From assembly GCA_900290245.1 (NCBI GenBank), contig OKRB01000086.1, positions 57,868 through 121,867 of the forward strand: a stretch of DNA of 64,000 bases, written 5' to 3'. Source of the stretch: Candidatus Sulfuritelmatomonas gaucii. GTDB taxonomy: Bacteria; Acidobacteriota; Terriglobia; Terriglobales; Acidobacteriaceae. Both the position numbers and the translations under genes were made by a program. Shown one piece after another: positions 1-8,789 of the stretch (positions within the stretch are counted from its first letter, which is position 1; each line of letters begins with the position of its first letter). The notes beneath the pieces were generated by a model. It searched no databases. It saw only the letters and a program-made list of their open reading frames with translations, and was not told where the DNA came from.

Positions 1-653
1 GGCGTCGCTCGCCCCGCCGCAACCGGCTGGGCCACGGCAGCCAGCACACTGGCGCCGCCGCGCACGCGCTGCCCCACGTTGACGCGAAGCTCCGCTGATG
101 CCGGCAGCAGCACATCCACGCGCGAACCGAATTTGATGAGGCCCACGCGCTGGCCGCGCTCCACAGCATCACCCTCCTTCAAGCAAAACACGATGCGCCG
201 CGCCAGCAGGCCGGCGATCTGCTTGAAGGTGACCTCGAATCCCGCATCGGCACCCTGGCCCCGCACCGTTACCGTATTCTGCTCGTTCCGTTCCGCTGAG
301 GTAGGGTTCATAGCGTTGAGGAATTTGCCCTTCTGATACTGAACGTGACTGAGCACTCCGTTGATCGGCGAGCGGTTCACGTGCACGTCAAACACACTCA
401 GGAAGATGCTGATACGCTGGCGGGGGCCGTCCGGAGTGATCACAGAAGCCGTTTCAGTGACATGCCCGTCGCCCGGAGAGACGACAAGACCGCTGCCGGC
501 GGGAATCGCGCGCCGCGGATCGCGGAAGAACCATAGAAAGAACAGGGCCAGAAGGACGGGAATGATGCCCCAGGCCCATCCGCCTGTAAGCCATACCAAC
601 ACAATGGCTACCAGAAGCAGACTGAAGCCGTAAATGTAACCGTCGCGAACCAT
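1..653 (-). CDS. psd: Phosphatidylserine decarboxylase, short form (3' end cut by window edge)
   Basis: Converts phosphatidylserine to phosphatidylethanolamine at the inner membrane. About 217 codons are present and the C-terminus lies beyond position 1. The N-terminus carries two hydrophobic segments ([11 protein letters not shown] and [14 protein letters not shown]) followed by FRDPRRAIP, then [15 protein letters not shown], and near the end LIKFGSRVD. In that motif the Gly-Ser bond is the expected self-cleavage site and the Ser becomes the pyruvoyl group. Length and motif fit the short decarboxylase class rather than the longer E. coli type. The ATG at 653 has GGGGA three bases upstream. 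In related genomes pssA usually follows and would lie outside the window. Confidence 0.93.
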   Translation of the reverse strand, partial: MVRDGYIYGFSLLLVAIVLVWLTGGWAWGIIPVLLALFFLWFFRDPRRAIPAGSGLVVSPGDGHVTETASVITPDGPRQRISIFLSVFDVHVNRSPINGVLSHVQYQKGKFLNAMNPTSAERNEQNTVTVRGQGADAGFEVTFKQIAGLLARRIVFCLKEGDAVERGQRVGLIKFGSRVDVLLPASAELRVNVGQRVRGGASVLAAVAQPVAAGRAT

Positions 654-664
654 CGTCCCCAACG

Positions 665-670
665 ATTATA
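665..670 (-). promoter_or_regulatory. Possible -10 box of psd
   Basis: Read on the minus strand this is TATAAT, a perfect -10 hexamer, 11 bases before the psd ATG. Transcription from it would give a nearly leaderless mRNA. No good -35 hexamer is visible, so the call is weak. Confidence 0.3.
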
Positions 671-786
671 CGGTGATTTAAGGATTGAACAGGCAGGTAG
701 CGGGTTACGGTGGGCACACTCGACTAGCAAACGCCGGCCGGGCGTTCTTTGCGGCAAGCTGCCAAGGAGAAACTGTGGGTTCGGAT

Positions 787-999
787 CTAGGCGACGGCGG
801 GCGCCACGCGGCGCTCCAACGCAAAGATCAGGTCCTTGGCGTGCAGCTTGAGCTTCTTCAAGCGCACCTCTTCGAGTTGTTCATCCTCGGTGAGGTAGGG
901 CTTTTGAAGCAACTCTTCCAAACGCTGAGCGTAGCGGCGATGTTCTGCGTGCAGGCGATCAATTTCTTCGCCCAGCGTCGAGCCCTGTATTTCGTCCAT
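787..999 (-). CDS. YdcH-like small coiled-coil protein (DUF465 type)
   Basis: 70-residue, highly charged helical protein with the heptad-like core EEIDRLHAEHRRYAQRLEEL and a second helix EVRLKKLKLHAKDLIFALERR. This pattern, a short helical hairpin ending in LKxxKLxLKD, is typical of YdcH/DUF465 proteins, whose function is not established. The ATG at 999 was chosen over longer in-frame starts because GGGAGGTG lies five bases upstream and similarity begins there. It appears to be transcribed alone, with a candidate promoter at 1068-1097. Confidence 0.8.
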   Translation of the reverse strand: MDEIQGSTLGEEIDRLHAEHRRYAQRLEELLQKPYLTEDEQLEEVRLKKLKLHAKDLIFALERRVAPAVA

Positions 1000-1067
1000 C
1001 AAGCACCTCCCGGTGCGGCGGTTTCGAGTTAGCCGATATGAAGCCGCCGAATTTCTTAGAACATTTA

Positions 1068-1097
1068 CATATATCGCCAGTGCAGGGCAATCGGCAA
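1068..1097 (-). promoter_or_regulatory. Candidate promoter of the YdcH-like gene
   Basis: Minus-strand TTGCCG (1092-1097) and TATATG (1068-1073) are separated by 18 bases, about 70 bases before the start codon at 999. Each hexamer matches the sigma-70 consensus at 4 of 6 positions. Confidence 0.35.
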
Positions 1098-1198
1098 GTT
1101 GGAATTCTGCCAAAAGTAATCAGAGCCTGTGGATTTTAGTTACCAATGCAGTGGCAGGGATGGCGGTGAACTTCTGCCTGCGGCCCCGTGACGTGAAC

Positions 1199-1217
1199 CG
1201 CGGCAGCCGGTGCCGCG
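1199..1217 (-). terminator. GC-rich hairpin after rimI
   Basis: Perfect 7-bp stem CGCGGCA/TGCCGCG with a 5-base loop, 24 bases downstream of the rimI stop. No U tract follows, so it may only stabilise the 3' end. It is the only strong hairpin after this operon. Confidence 0.35.
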
Positions 1218-1240
1218 CGGAGCATTAAGGCGGCCCCGAA

Positions 1241-1717
1241 TCAGCCGAGCCTGAGCTTCATCAGGACCGCGTCATCCACCGGATCGGTGTAATAGCCCCT
1301 CCTTAGGCCCGTTTTGCCGAAACCCAGCGAGCGGTAAAATCCGAGAGCGGCATGGTTTGAGGCGCGCACCTCCAGAACGACCTCGTGTACGCCTGCTGCC
1401 TGCAACTCGGAGGCAAGCGCGTCAAAGAGCCGGCGGCCGAGGTCTCGCCTCTGGTAAGCGGCATCCACGGCAATCGTCTCCAGTTCGGCCTGTGGCGGCA
1501 AGACATGGGCGATAGTAAACCCTTGCGAATCTTTTGTTTGCGGATTGGCAACGACTAGAGCAATGCGGCGCGGAGTGGAGGCGGGATCAAGCGCAGCCAG
1601 GTAAGCGGATTGCTGCCAATGGGGCGCATCGGGCAGGCTGGCGGCGATTTCCATCACGCGAGCGAGGTCAGCCGCGGTCATGGGCCGAATCTGCACGTCT
1701 TGCTTTGGAAGACTCAC
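1241..1717 (-). CDS. rimI: Ribosomal protein alanine N-acetyltransferase RimI (GNAT)
   Basis: 158-residue single-domain GNAT acetyltransferase, cytoplasmic. It shows an ELETIAVDAAYQRRDLGRRL segment, in which QRRDLGRRL is motif A (acetyl-CoA pyrophosphate loop), then the C-terminal SNHAALGFYRSLGF motif B. Length and the AxxFYxxxGF ending match RimI, which acetylates ribosomal protein S18. The ATG overlaps the tsaB stop by four bases (ATGA), so it is translationally coupled to tsaB. That pairing is common in bacteria and supports the RimI call over a generic GNAT. Confidence 0.85.
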   Translation of the reverse strand: MSLPKQDVQIRPMTAADLARVMEIAASLPDAPHWQQSAYLAALDPASTPRRIALVVANPQTKDSQGFTIAHVLPPQAELETIAVDAAYQRRDLGRRLFDALASELQAAGVHEVVLEVRASNHAALGFYRSLGFGKTGLRRGYYTDPVDDAVLMKLRLG

Positions 1718-2415
1718 GCACCCTTCAATTCCGCCGCGGCCTGCTGCGCAATGACATCCTTGCCAAAGATTTCGGCGTCGGAGCGGCGCAGGTAGTGGCC
1801 GTCGAGCTGGGCCAGGTCAACCCGCTCGCCGGCAAGCAGCCGGGGGCCGGCCAAGGCGAGCGCATCCGATGCGAGGGGGGGGGCTGTGGCAACGAGCCGT
1901 GCCTCCGGCCACGCAGCCGCCAGAACCCCGGCAGCCTCGTCACAGACGGCCACGCGATCCGGCTTCGGGATGACAGCCGCAAGTTCTGGGGCGCCTGCAA
2001 GCAATTCATCTGGTCCCGAGCCCGGACGCTCAAGCCGCAGAAAAACTTCGCCGCGATGCGCATCGAGCGCCGCTGAGGAGACTCCCGACTTTTTCGCCAG
2101 CACTTCAAGCCGCGAAACCGCAATAACAGGGACTGCCGCACCCTCGGCGAGCCCCTTTACGGCGCTGACGCCCACGCGCACGCCGGTGAAGCTTCCGGGT
2201 CCGTTGACCACCACAATGCCGCCGAGGTCGCGGACTTCGATGTCGGCCGCCTGGAGCAGATCGTCAACCGCGGAGACCAGCGTCGCCGAATAGGTTCGGC
2301 CTTTCAGCTCGATTTGCCCGAGGATTTCGAGGTGTGGACCCGCGAGCTGCCCCAGCGCCACCGAGCCCGAGGGCCCGCAGGTATCGATGGCGAGAATCAG
2401 GCTTGGCTCTTGCAC
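1714..2415 (-). CDS. tsaB: tRNA t6A biosynthesis protein TsaB
   Basis: 233-residue ASKHA-fold protein that partners TsaD and TsaE in making N6-threonylcarbamoyladenosine at position 37 of ANN-decoding tRNAs. The N-terminal ILAIDTCGPSGSVAL phosphate-1 segment and VVNGPGSFTGVRVG are hallmarks of TsaB. It starts nine bases after the metB stop and overlaps rimI by four bases, so metB-tsaB-rimI reads as one operon. tsaE lies 11 kb away in another operon and tsaD is not in the window. Confidence 0.93.
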   Translation of the reverse strand: MQEPSLILAIDTCGPSGSVALGQLAGPHLEILGQIELKGRTYSATLVSAVDDLLQAADIEVRDLGGIVVVNGPGSFTGVRVGVSAVKGLAEGAAVPVIAVSRLEVLAKKSGVSSAALDAHRGEVFLRLERPGSGPDELLAGAPELAAVIPKPDRVAVCDEAAGVLAAAWPEARLVATAPPLASDALALAGPRLLAGERVDLAQLDGHYLRRSDAEIFGKDVIAQQAAAELKGA

Positions 2416-2424
2416 GACATCCTC

Positions 2425-3573
2425 TTACACCGCGGCCAGCGCCTGGTCGAGGTCGGCGATCAGGTCTTCCTTGTCCTCGATTCCGATGGACAAGCGGATG
2501 CGACCCTCGTTGATGCCCATCGACCGGCGCACCTCCTCGCTGACCGAGCCGTGCGTCGTCGTGGCCGAGTGGGAAGCGAGCGACTCCACGCCGCCCAGCG
2601 ATTCTGCGTTGGTGAAGATCTTGATGGCCGTAAGGAATCGCGCAGCTTCTTCGCGATTCTTGAGCTCGAAGCTCATCATCGAGCCAAAGCCTTTCTGCTG
2701 CTTCACCGCGAGATCGTATTGCGGATGACTCTTGAGGCCCGGGTAGGCCAGCTTGCGGACCTTGGGGTGCGTGGAAAGAAACTCAGCCACCGCGCGGCCA
2801 TTTTCTTCGTGCTGCTGGATGCGGAGCGGCAGCGTCTTGATGCCGCGCAGAACCAGGAAGCACTCGAAGGGCGACATGACACCGCCAGCCGCTTTCTGCA
2901 CAAAGAGGAAGCGCTCCTTGTGCTCGGGCCTGGAGCCGACGAGCACCCCGCCGAGGCCGTCAGAGTGGCCGTTGAGGTACTTGGTTGTGGAGTGCATCAC
3001 GATATCGGCGCCCAGCTCAAGCGGGCGCTGCAGCGCGGGAGACAAAAACGTGTTGTCGACGCTGACTTCGATGCCGCGCGCATGGGCAATCTTCACCACG
3101 CCTGCAATGTCGGTGAGCACCATCAGCGGATTGCTCGGCGTCTCGATGTGGACAAGCTTTGTATTGGGCTTGATCGCCGCTGCCACGGCGGCCAGGTTGC
3201 TGCTATCCACATATTCGATCTGGATGCCGTAGCCGCTCACGATCTGGTCGAAAAGCCGCACGGTGCCCGCATAGACGTCGCGCGAACAGACGACATGATC
3301 GCCGGCGTGGAGCATCGCCACCAGCGCCGAGATGGCGGCCATCCCGGTGGTGAACGCGTGGCCGCTTGTGCCGCCTTCCAGCGCAGCCACGGCCATCTCA
3401 AGCCGGTCGCGCGTGGGGTTGCCAGCGCGGGAGTAGTCCCATCCGCGGTCGCTGCCGATGCCGGTAAGTTGAAAGGTGGAAGAAAGGTAAACGGGGACAT
3501 TTACCGCGCCTGTGAGCGGGTCACAGTGCTGGCCGGCGTGAACGGCAAGAGTCGAGTATTTGTACTGGGACAT
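2425..3573 (-). CDS. metB: Cys/Met metabolism PLP enzyme, probably cystathionine gamma-synthase
   Basis: 382-residue fold-type I PLP enzyme. The PLP lysine is K198 in HSTTKYLNGHSD, with HIETPSNPL upstream and SLGGVESLASHSATTTH downstream. The family includes cystathionine gamma-synthase, gamma-lyase and O-acylhomoserine sulfhydrylases, and these motifs do not fully separate synthase from lyase. It is first gene of the metB-tsaB-rimI operon. Its start codon is preceded within two bases by a 35-bp array of heptamers (3576-3610), and the only recognisable ribosome-binding element (AGGAGC) lies inside that array. Confidence 0.82.
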   Translation of the reverse strand: MSQYKYSTLAVHAGQHCDPLTGAVNVPVYLSSTFQLTGIGSDRGWDYSRAGNPTRDRLEMAVAALEGGTSGHAFTTGMAAISALVAMLHAGDHVVCSRDVYAGTVRLFDQIVSGYGIQIEYVDSSNLAAVAAAIKPNTKLVHIETPSNPLMVLTDIAGVVKIAHARGIEVSVDNTFLSPALQRPLELGADIVMHSTTKYLNGHSDGLGGVLVGSRPEHKERFLFVQKAAGGVMSPFECFLVLRGIKTLPLRIQQHEENGRAVAEFLSTHPKVRKLAYPGLKSHPQYDLAVKQQKGFGSMMSFELKNREEAARFLTAIKIFTNAESLGGVESLASHSATTTHGSVSEEVRRSMGINEGRIRLSIGIEDKEDLIADLDQALAAV

Positions 3574-3575
3574 GA

Positions 3576-3610
3576 GTTAGCTGCTAGCTCCTGGCTTCTA
3601 GCTACTAGCT
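3576..3610. repeat. Five-unit 7-bp tandem array (NCTAGCT)
   Basis: Five consecutive heptamers read GTTAGCT, GCTAGCT, CCTGGCT, TCTAGCT and ACTAGCT on the plus strand, with exact 7-base register. The array forms the immediate 5' leader of metB. It belongs to a set of 7-bp-period arrays spread through this window that differ in unit sequence. Confidence 0.85.
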
Positions 3611-3701
3611 TATCGTGGCGAGCGGGGAGCGCATCTCAAGATCGGTGCGACGGGCGTTCTTTGGGAATCGCGGCGCGCCGCATACGGCCGATCCGGGCGC
3701 C

Positions 3702-4769
3702 CTACTTCGTCACTTCCGCCGTTTGTTTCGTCTGGCGTACCGTGGGAAAGTAGCCGGTGCGCGTGCGAACGGTCAGCTTGCCCTTACCCTGGGACTCGGC
3801 CGTCACTTCGATCTTTCGAAAGCCGGGCACGGTGGTGGGCTTGGTGGAGTGGTAGCCGATCGTGTACTGGCTGCGAATATCGCGCGCCACCTCGGCGGCA
3901 ATCTGATCCACCTCTTCAATCGACTTGGGGAAGAACGCCATGCCGCCGGTTTCGGTGGAGAGCATCTCCAGAGCGCGCCGCGCGTGACGCGCTTCCGCAC
4001 GGCTCATTTCGTCGCCAAAGAGCAATCCAATGGTGTAGATCTCCGGCCCGGAGAGCTCCTGCACGCGGTGGATGGTCTGCTCCAGGTTGAGGCTGGATGC
4101 ATTGTCTTCGCCGTCGGTGATGAGGATGAGAACCTGCTTCGGCCGCTTGGCATCGGCTGCGAGCTTGTCTGCCGACGCCACCACCGCGTCATACAGCGCG
4201 GTGCCGCCTCTCGAATCAATGTGCGACAAGCCTTCGCGCAGGTTGTTGATATTCGAAGTCAAGTCGGCATCTATAAAAGCTTCATCGGAAAAGTTCACCA
4301 CGAAGGCCTCGTCCTGCGGATTCGACGCCGAAACCAGGTCGAGCGCGCTTTTGTTGACCGAGGGGCGCTTGCGATACATCGAGCCGGAGTTGTCGATCAC
4401 CAGCCCCATGGACACGGGAAGATCGGTGTGTTGAAAGCTGATGATGTTCTGCTTGACGCCGTCTTCGAAGACCTGGAAATCGTTCCTGGTGAGATTCTGC
4501 ACAAGCTGCGATCCGTCGAGCACGGTGGCATTGAGCACCACCTCTTCCACGTCAGTATGGAGAAGATACCCTTCGCCCTGCTTGCGTAATGGGCCGGTAG
4601 AGGGCGCCGGCGTGACCACATCAGGCGAGCGCACCGGGTCAGTGTCGACCGTGAGAGGCGGCGCAGAACCTTGTTGCGCCTGGGTCGGCGCAGGGGCCGG
4701 TTGCGCGCGCAGCAAAAGTCCGGACGTGATCAGCAGAGCGGCGAGAGCCGCGTTATTGCAAAGGCGCAT
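3702..4769 (-). CDS. Secreted VWFA-domain protein (acidobacterial type), copy 2
   Basis: 355-residue exported protein. A signal peptide (ALAALLITSGLLLRAQ) is followed by a Pro/Thr-rich linker, then the N-terminal VLDGSQLVQNLTRNDFQVFEDG segment typical of acidobacterial VWFA proteins. The VWA domain has the MIDAS motif DNSGSM, plus GGTALYDAV and LITDGEDNASS. The C-terminal IRSQYTIGYHSTKP strand is also conserved in that group. Function is unknown; the fold suggests metal-dependent protein binding. It follows the second VWFA gene with a 17-bp overlap, and the ATG at 4769 was preferred because the signal peptide begins there. Confidence 0.88.
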   Translation of the reverse strand: MRLCNNAALAALLITSGLLLRAQPAPAPTQAQQGSAPPLTVDTDPVRSPDVVTPAPSTGPLRKQGEGYLLHTDVEEVVLNATVLDGSQLVQNLTRNDFQVFEDGVKQNIISFQHTDLPVSMGLVIDNSGSMYRKRPSVNKSALDLVSASNPQDEAFVVNFSDEAFIDADLTSNINNLREGLSHIDSRGGTALYDAVVASADKLAADAKRPKQVLILITDGEDNASSLNLEQTIHRVQELSGPEIYTIGLLFGDEMSRAEARHARRALEMLSTETGGMAFFPKSIEEVDQIAAEVARDIRSQYTIGYHSTKPTTVPGFRKIEVTAESQGKGKLTVRTRTGYFPTVRQTKQTAEVTK

Positions 4770-5829
4770 AGTACCCGGTGCGAGCATAAACCGTAAGCGG
4801 AGGCAGTCCTGGAGGAGGATTGACCTTCACCCTCACTTTACGCCACTTGCCGTCTCGGTTCAGATCCTTGGGTTTGTAGCCGATTACATATTGATTGCGC
4901 AGCTCGGTTGAAATTTTTTCGGCGATATCGCTCATCTCGTCAACGTCATCGACGCGGAAGAGCCTCCCGCCGGTGGAGGAGCTGATGTCATCAAGGAGCT
5001 GCGGGCCGGTGCGCTCCTCGGGTGTCGGCGCATAAGGGTCGAAGATGCCGATGGAATAGATCTCCACATCGGCTTCTCGCACGGCCGCCCGCACCTCGCC
5101 TTCGGTGAAGCGCGAGCGGTTGTCGCCTCCGTCTGAGACCACCAGCAAAGCCTTGCGCTCATGGTGGGCACTCTTCATCTTGGCGACGCCGTAGTAGATT
5201 GCGTCAAGCAGCGCGGTGCGATGGCCGGCGTGAACGCTCGCCAGGCGCGCCTCGATATCTTCAACCGAGCCGGTGAAGTCCTCAATCAGCTCAGGGCGGT
5301 CGTTGAATCCGATCACAAAGAACTCGTCCTGCGGATTGGCGGTCTTGATGAACTGAAGAATCGCTTCCTTGGCGCGCACCAGCTTTGAAGTCATGGAGCC
5401 GGAGAGGTCGAAGATAATTCCGATCGAGACCGGGGCGTCTTCAGAGGCGAAGCTCGCGATCAGTTGCTGGTTGTTGTTTTCGAAGATCGAGAAATCCTCT
5501 TTTTCGAGCCCGGTGACGAGACGATTCAGAGGGTCGGTGACCGTGACCGGCACCAGCACCATGTCCACATTCATGCGGATGAAGGAGCCAGGGTGAATTC
5601 TCAGCGATGATGGGCCGGTTTCGGCAGGTGCTTCGGCGCCCGTGGGCTCAGTGGCAGGGGTGGTCGCGCTGCCGGGAGGCTGCACGTGGACCTTGTTAAG
5701 AGGATCCTCCTGGGCATGGGCGCCAGCCATGGAAAAGGCGATCGCCAGTGCGCAAATCCACACCCGGCGGAGCCACGCACTGTTCCCGTCCCTGCTCTTT
5801 TTCTTACGCTCATGGGGAAGCGACGTCAT
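4753..5829 (-). CDS. Secreted VWFA-domain protein (acidobacterial type), copy 1
   Basis: 358-residue exported protein and likely paralogue of the gene downstream. After a basic N-terminus, AWLRRVWICALAIAFSMAGAHA forms a long signal peptide. The VWA domain carries DLSGSM (MIDAS), GHRTALLDAIYYG and VVSDGGDNRSRF, and ends in LRNQYVIGYKPKD. The start at ATG 5829, with AGGGTG just upstream, is preferred over longer in-frame starts because the signal peptide follows it. The two genes share domain order and overlap by 17 bp, suggesting one transcript and possibly a two-subunit product. Confidence 0.88.
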   Translation of the reverse strand: MTSLPHERKKKSRDGNSAWLRRVWICALAIAFSMAGAHAQEDPLNKVHVQPPGSATTPATEPTGAEAPAETGPSSLRIHPGSFIRMNVDMVLVPVTVTDPLNRLVTGLEKEDFSIFENNNQQLIASFASEDAPVSIGIIFDLSGSMTSKLVRAKEAILQFIKTANPQDEFFVIGFNDRPELIEDFTGSVEDIEARLASVHAGHRTALLDAIYYGVAKMKSAHHERKALLVVSDGGDNRSRFTEGEVRAAVREADVEIYSIGIFDPYAPTPEERTGPQLLDDISSSTGGRLFRVDDVDEMSDIAEKISTELRNQYVIGYKPKDLNRDGKWRKVRVKVNPPPGLPPLTVYARTGYYAPLQ

Positions 5830-6035
5830 GCTGCACCCTGGAGTAGAACGCGATAGTAGCACCTTTCGTAAATCTCTGGTGTAAGCAGATTGTAATTCCG
5901 ATTCACGGCCGGCGCACCTTGGTCGCCACCCCATTGCGTGCACTGGGATACAATCGTCCGTGGGATGCGAATTTTCCTGCCAAAATGGCAGGCGCTCCCA
6001 TTCAATCCTCCCCAACGGAGAGCAAGACCTTCCTC

Positions 6036-7361
6036 ATGGCTCGTATCTATCCTTTTCGCGCCTGGCGCTACAATCCTTCTGCCGTGAGCCTGCAAGATGT
6101 GGTCACACAACCTTACGACAAGATCTCCCCATCGATGCAGCAGGCTTATTACCAGCGCAGCCCGTTCAACCTGGTCCGCATCATTCTGGGACTGCCTGAA
6201 CTCTTTGACGCGGAAAAAGGCGAAAACGTCTATACCCGCGCGGCTCGTGATTTCCGCTCCTGGCGCGAACAAGGCGTGTTAATCCAGGAACATGAGCCAT
6301 GCGTGTTTGCTTACGCGCAGCGCTTCAATGTGCCCGGAACCGGCGCCGTGAAAGAGCGGCGGGGATTTATCGCCCTGGGCAAGCTGCACGACTATGCCGA
6401 CCAGGTTGTCTTCCGGCATGAGCAAACGCTTTCAAAACCGAAGAGCGACCGGCTGAACCTGCTTGAAGCCACGCACGCGCATTTTGGTCAGATCTTCATG
6501 CTGTACTCCGACCCGGCAGGCAGCGTGGACAAGATTCTCTACGAAGGAGCAGGCGCGCCCGATGCTGAAGTGACCGACGAATACGGCGTGCTGCACCGGC
6601 TATGGCGCATCAACAGCCCTGCGGCGATTGGCCTGCTGGCGACTGCCATGGACGACAAGAAGCTCATCATTGCCGACGGTCATCACCGCTACGAAACGGC
6701 GCTGACTTACGCGAAGAAGCACGGGGACGGGCATACGGCCAAGGGTGAGTTTCGGAGCCAGCCACTGGCGAATCCCGAGGCGTCTGAAGCCGCTGCGATG
6801 ATGACCTTCGTGAATATGGATTCCGACGGACTGGTGATTCTGCCGACGCATCGCGTGGTGCACAGCCTTGAGGGCTTCGACCCGGCGAAGTTTGCCGCTG
6901 CAGCCGGGGAATACTTCACGGTTGAATCTCTCTCCGATCGCGACGCCGGCCGGCTCATCGACACGCTGGGCCGCCAGAAAGGTACAGCGTTTGTGGCCGT
7001 CACGCGTGGCGACGATTTCCTGCTGCGCGCGAAGCCCGATGCGATAGCGAAGGCTCTATCCAGCCTGCCGGAGCGCCAGCGCCGGCTCGACCTGGCGCAA
7101 TTGCACTCCGTTGTGCTGGAGCGTTTGCTCGGCCTGGATGCCGAGAAGGTCCGCGAGCAAACCAATCTTCGCTATCTGCGCGATGCGCAGGACGCGGTGG
7201 AGCAAGTGCGCAAAGGCCAGGCCGACGTGGCCTTCCTCACCAACCCGGTCACCATGGAGCAGTTGAAGGAGGTGGCCTTCGCCGGCGAGGTCATGCCGCA
7301 GAAGTCCACCGATTTCTATCCCAAGCTGCTGAGCGGCCTGACCATCTATGTGCTGGATTGA
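6036..7361 (+). CDS. DUF1015 family protein
   Basis: 441-residue cytoplasmic protein. It begins MARIYPFRAWRYNP, the usual DUF1015 start, and contains IIADGHHRYETALTYA with GHHRYETA at residues 215-222, the family's most conserved motif. That motif resembles the GxRR box of ParB/sulfiredoxin-fold proteins, some of which are serine kinases; a link here is inference only. The ATG at 6036 was chosen by family similarity; GGAGAG lies 13 bases upstream. It is the first gene of a plus-strand run with an amidase, GerM and murI, and the next gene starts four bases after its stop. Confidence 0.85.
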   Translation: MARIYPFRAWRYNPSAVSLQDVVTQPYDKISPSMQQAYYQRSPFNLVRIILGLPELFDAEKGENVYTRAARDFRSWREQGVLIQEHEPCVFAYAQRFNVPGTGAVKERRGFIALGKLHDYADQVVFRHEQTLSKPKSDRLNLLEATHAHFGQIFMLYSDPAGSVDKILYEGAGAPDAEVTDEYGVLHRLWRINSPAAIGLLATAMDDKKLIIADGHHRYETALTYAKKHGDGHTAKGEFRSQPLANPEASEAAAMMTFVNMDSDGLVILPTHRVVHSLEGFDPAKFAAAAGEYFTVESLSDRDAGRLIDTLGRQKGTAFVAVTRGDDFLLRAKPDAIAKALSSLPERQRRLDLAQLHSVVLERLLGLDAEKVREQTNLRYLRDAQDAVEQVRKGQADVAFLTNPVTMEQLKEVAFAGEVMPQKSTDFYPKLLSGLTIYVLD

Positions 7362-7365
7362 GTAA

Positions 7366-8109
7366 ATGCGTGGACGGAAGCGCATTCCGCGACTTTTCTT
7401 CTCTGCGTTGTCACTCGAGCGGATGAGGAGAACGGGAAATCTGACCTCCGCGATCGCCGCACTGCTCGCACTGAGCGCCCCAATCGTTTTCGCGCAGGCC
7501 CCGCCAGCGGAACGATTCGTAGTGGTATTGGATGCAGCGCACGGCGGCGCCGACTCCGGCGCGAGCATCAATGGTCAATCGGAGAAGGCATACACACTTG
7601 CTCTCGGCGTGAGGTTGCGTTCCCTGCTGATGGCCCGTGGAATCGACGTCGTCACCACACGCGAATCCGACACGACTGTTGATCCAGCCCAGCGCGCGGC
7701 GATCGCCGATCACGCCAATGCCCAGGCCTGCCTGACTTTGCACGCGTCTGAAAGCGGCTCCGGCGCACATGTCTTTGTCTCTTCACTTGCGCCTGCGCAG
7801 CAGGCAGCCATGCTGCCGTGGAAGACCGCGCAGGCCGCGTGGACTCAGCGCAGCGTGGCATTGGCCGGGGTGATTAATTCGGCGCTGACTCACGCCGGCA
7901 TGACGGTGACGCTGGGGCGCATCGCGCTGCCGGCGATTGACAGCATGACTTGTCCGGCTGTCGCAATTGAAGTTGCGCCGGGGCAGTCGTCGGACGGGGC
8001 CGGGACCGGCAGCCTGGACGATCCGGACTACCAGGCTCGCGTGGCCGATGCGCTGGCCGCTGCGCTGGTCGAATGGCGATCAGAAGAACGCGGAGGCAGA
8101 CAGCCGTGA
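7366..8109 (+). CDS. N-acetylmuramoyl-L-alanine amidase (amidase_3 family), exported
   Basis: 247-residue zinc amidase that should cleave the bond between muramic acid and the stem peptide in the periplasm. A hydrophobic export segment (residues ~28-43, AIAALLALSAPIVFAQA) precedes the catalytic domain. Zinc-binding residues are visible as H59 in LDAAHGGADSGA, E73 in GQSEKAY and H126 in LTLHASES; the catalytic Glu is probably in AIEVAPG. The usual DPGHGG reads DAAHGG here, which keeps the His. It is translationally coupled to the GerM gene (GTGA overlap) in a cell-wall operon with murI. Confidence 0.85.
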   Translation: MRGRKRIPRLFFSALSLERMRRTGNLTSAIAALLALSAPIVFAQAPPAERFVVVLDAAHGGADSGASINGQSEKAYTLALGVRLRSLLMARGIDVVTTRESDTTVDPAQRAAIADHANAQACLTLHASESGSGAHVFVSSLAPAQQAAMLPWKTAQAAWTQRSVALAGVINSALTHAGMTVTLGRIALPAIDSMTCPAVAIEVAPGQSSDGAGTGSLDDPDYQARVADALAAALVEWRSEERGGRQP

Positions 8110-8789
8110 TCCCGCGCCACCAGACGATTCTGTTCGTTGTTCTGCTCGTCGCATCCATCACGCTGGGCGCCGTGCTGTGGACCACACTGGATCGCGCCCA
8201 CAAGCGCTTGCTCGCCAGCGAGGAATCAGCGCCAACCCAGGCTCCGCAGGTGGCGCCGTCGGAGCAGGCGACGCTCATGGTGGCCAATGACGCGGATAAC
8301 TCCGTAGCGCCGCGTGTGTTTTCGTTGCCTCTGCCGCAGAACCCGGAAGCCCGCGCGCGCGCCGTGCTGGGCAAGCTGCTCGACCTTTACTGCGCTCCCG
8401 GTTCGGGTCATCCCGTGCCCGACGGGGCAAGTTCGGTCAGCCAGGTGTTTCTTCTTCCCGTTACGGCGGTCAGCGCGAGCTCGACTGCTGGCGCGGGCCG
8501 GGCTGCTACAGGCTCAAGCCGCGCGGCAGGAGGCAACTCGGCCGGCGGTGATGAACTCGCGGTCGTGAACCTAGCCGGCGCTTTTGTCTCCGGCCATCCC
8601 TCCGGCCTTGAAACCGAGACGCTCACGATTCTTTCAATTTGCGCTACGCTTCACGCCAACTTTCCCAATGTCACCGAGGTCAGGTTTCTTGTCGACGGCC
8701 AGCAACGCGCCACGCTTGCCGGGCACGCCGATCTGACCCGCACTTATCTGACCAGCGAAACCGTGCCCACGGAGGGAGCGCACTCGTGA
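8106..8789 (+). CDS. GerM-domain membrane-anchored protein
   Basis: 227-residue protein with one N-terminal transmembrane anchor (ILFVVLLVASITLGAVLW). A low-complexity Ala/Ser/Gly stretch interrupts the GerM domain, whose core is ELAVVNLAGAFVSGHPSG followed by LTILSICATLHANFPNVTEVRFLVDG. GerM domains occur in spore-germination lipoproteins and also in envelope proteins of non-sporulating bacteria next to amidases, as here. The GTG at 8106 was chosen over an upstream ATG (8073): GGAGG lies nine bases before it and it overlaps the amidase stop as GTGA. Confidence 0.85.
   Translation: MIPRHQTILFVVLLVASITLGAVLWTTLDRAHKRLLASEESAPTQAPQVAPSEQATLMVANDADNSVAPRVFSLPLPQNPEARARAVLGKLLDLYCAPGSGHPVPDGASSVSQVFLLPVTAVSASSTAGAGRAATGSSRAAGGNSAGGDELAVVNLAGAFVSGHPSGLETETLTILSICATLHANFPNVTEVRFLVDGQQRATLAGHADLTRTYLTSETVPTEGAHS

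Noticed and set aside
2314-3753. 479-codon plus-strand open frame
   Set aside because: It is antisense to metB, rich in Arg/His/Gly without domain motifs, and caused by GC-rich codon bias on the other strand.
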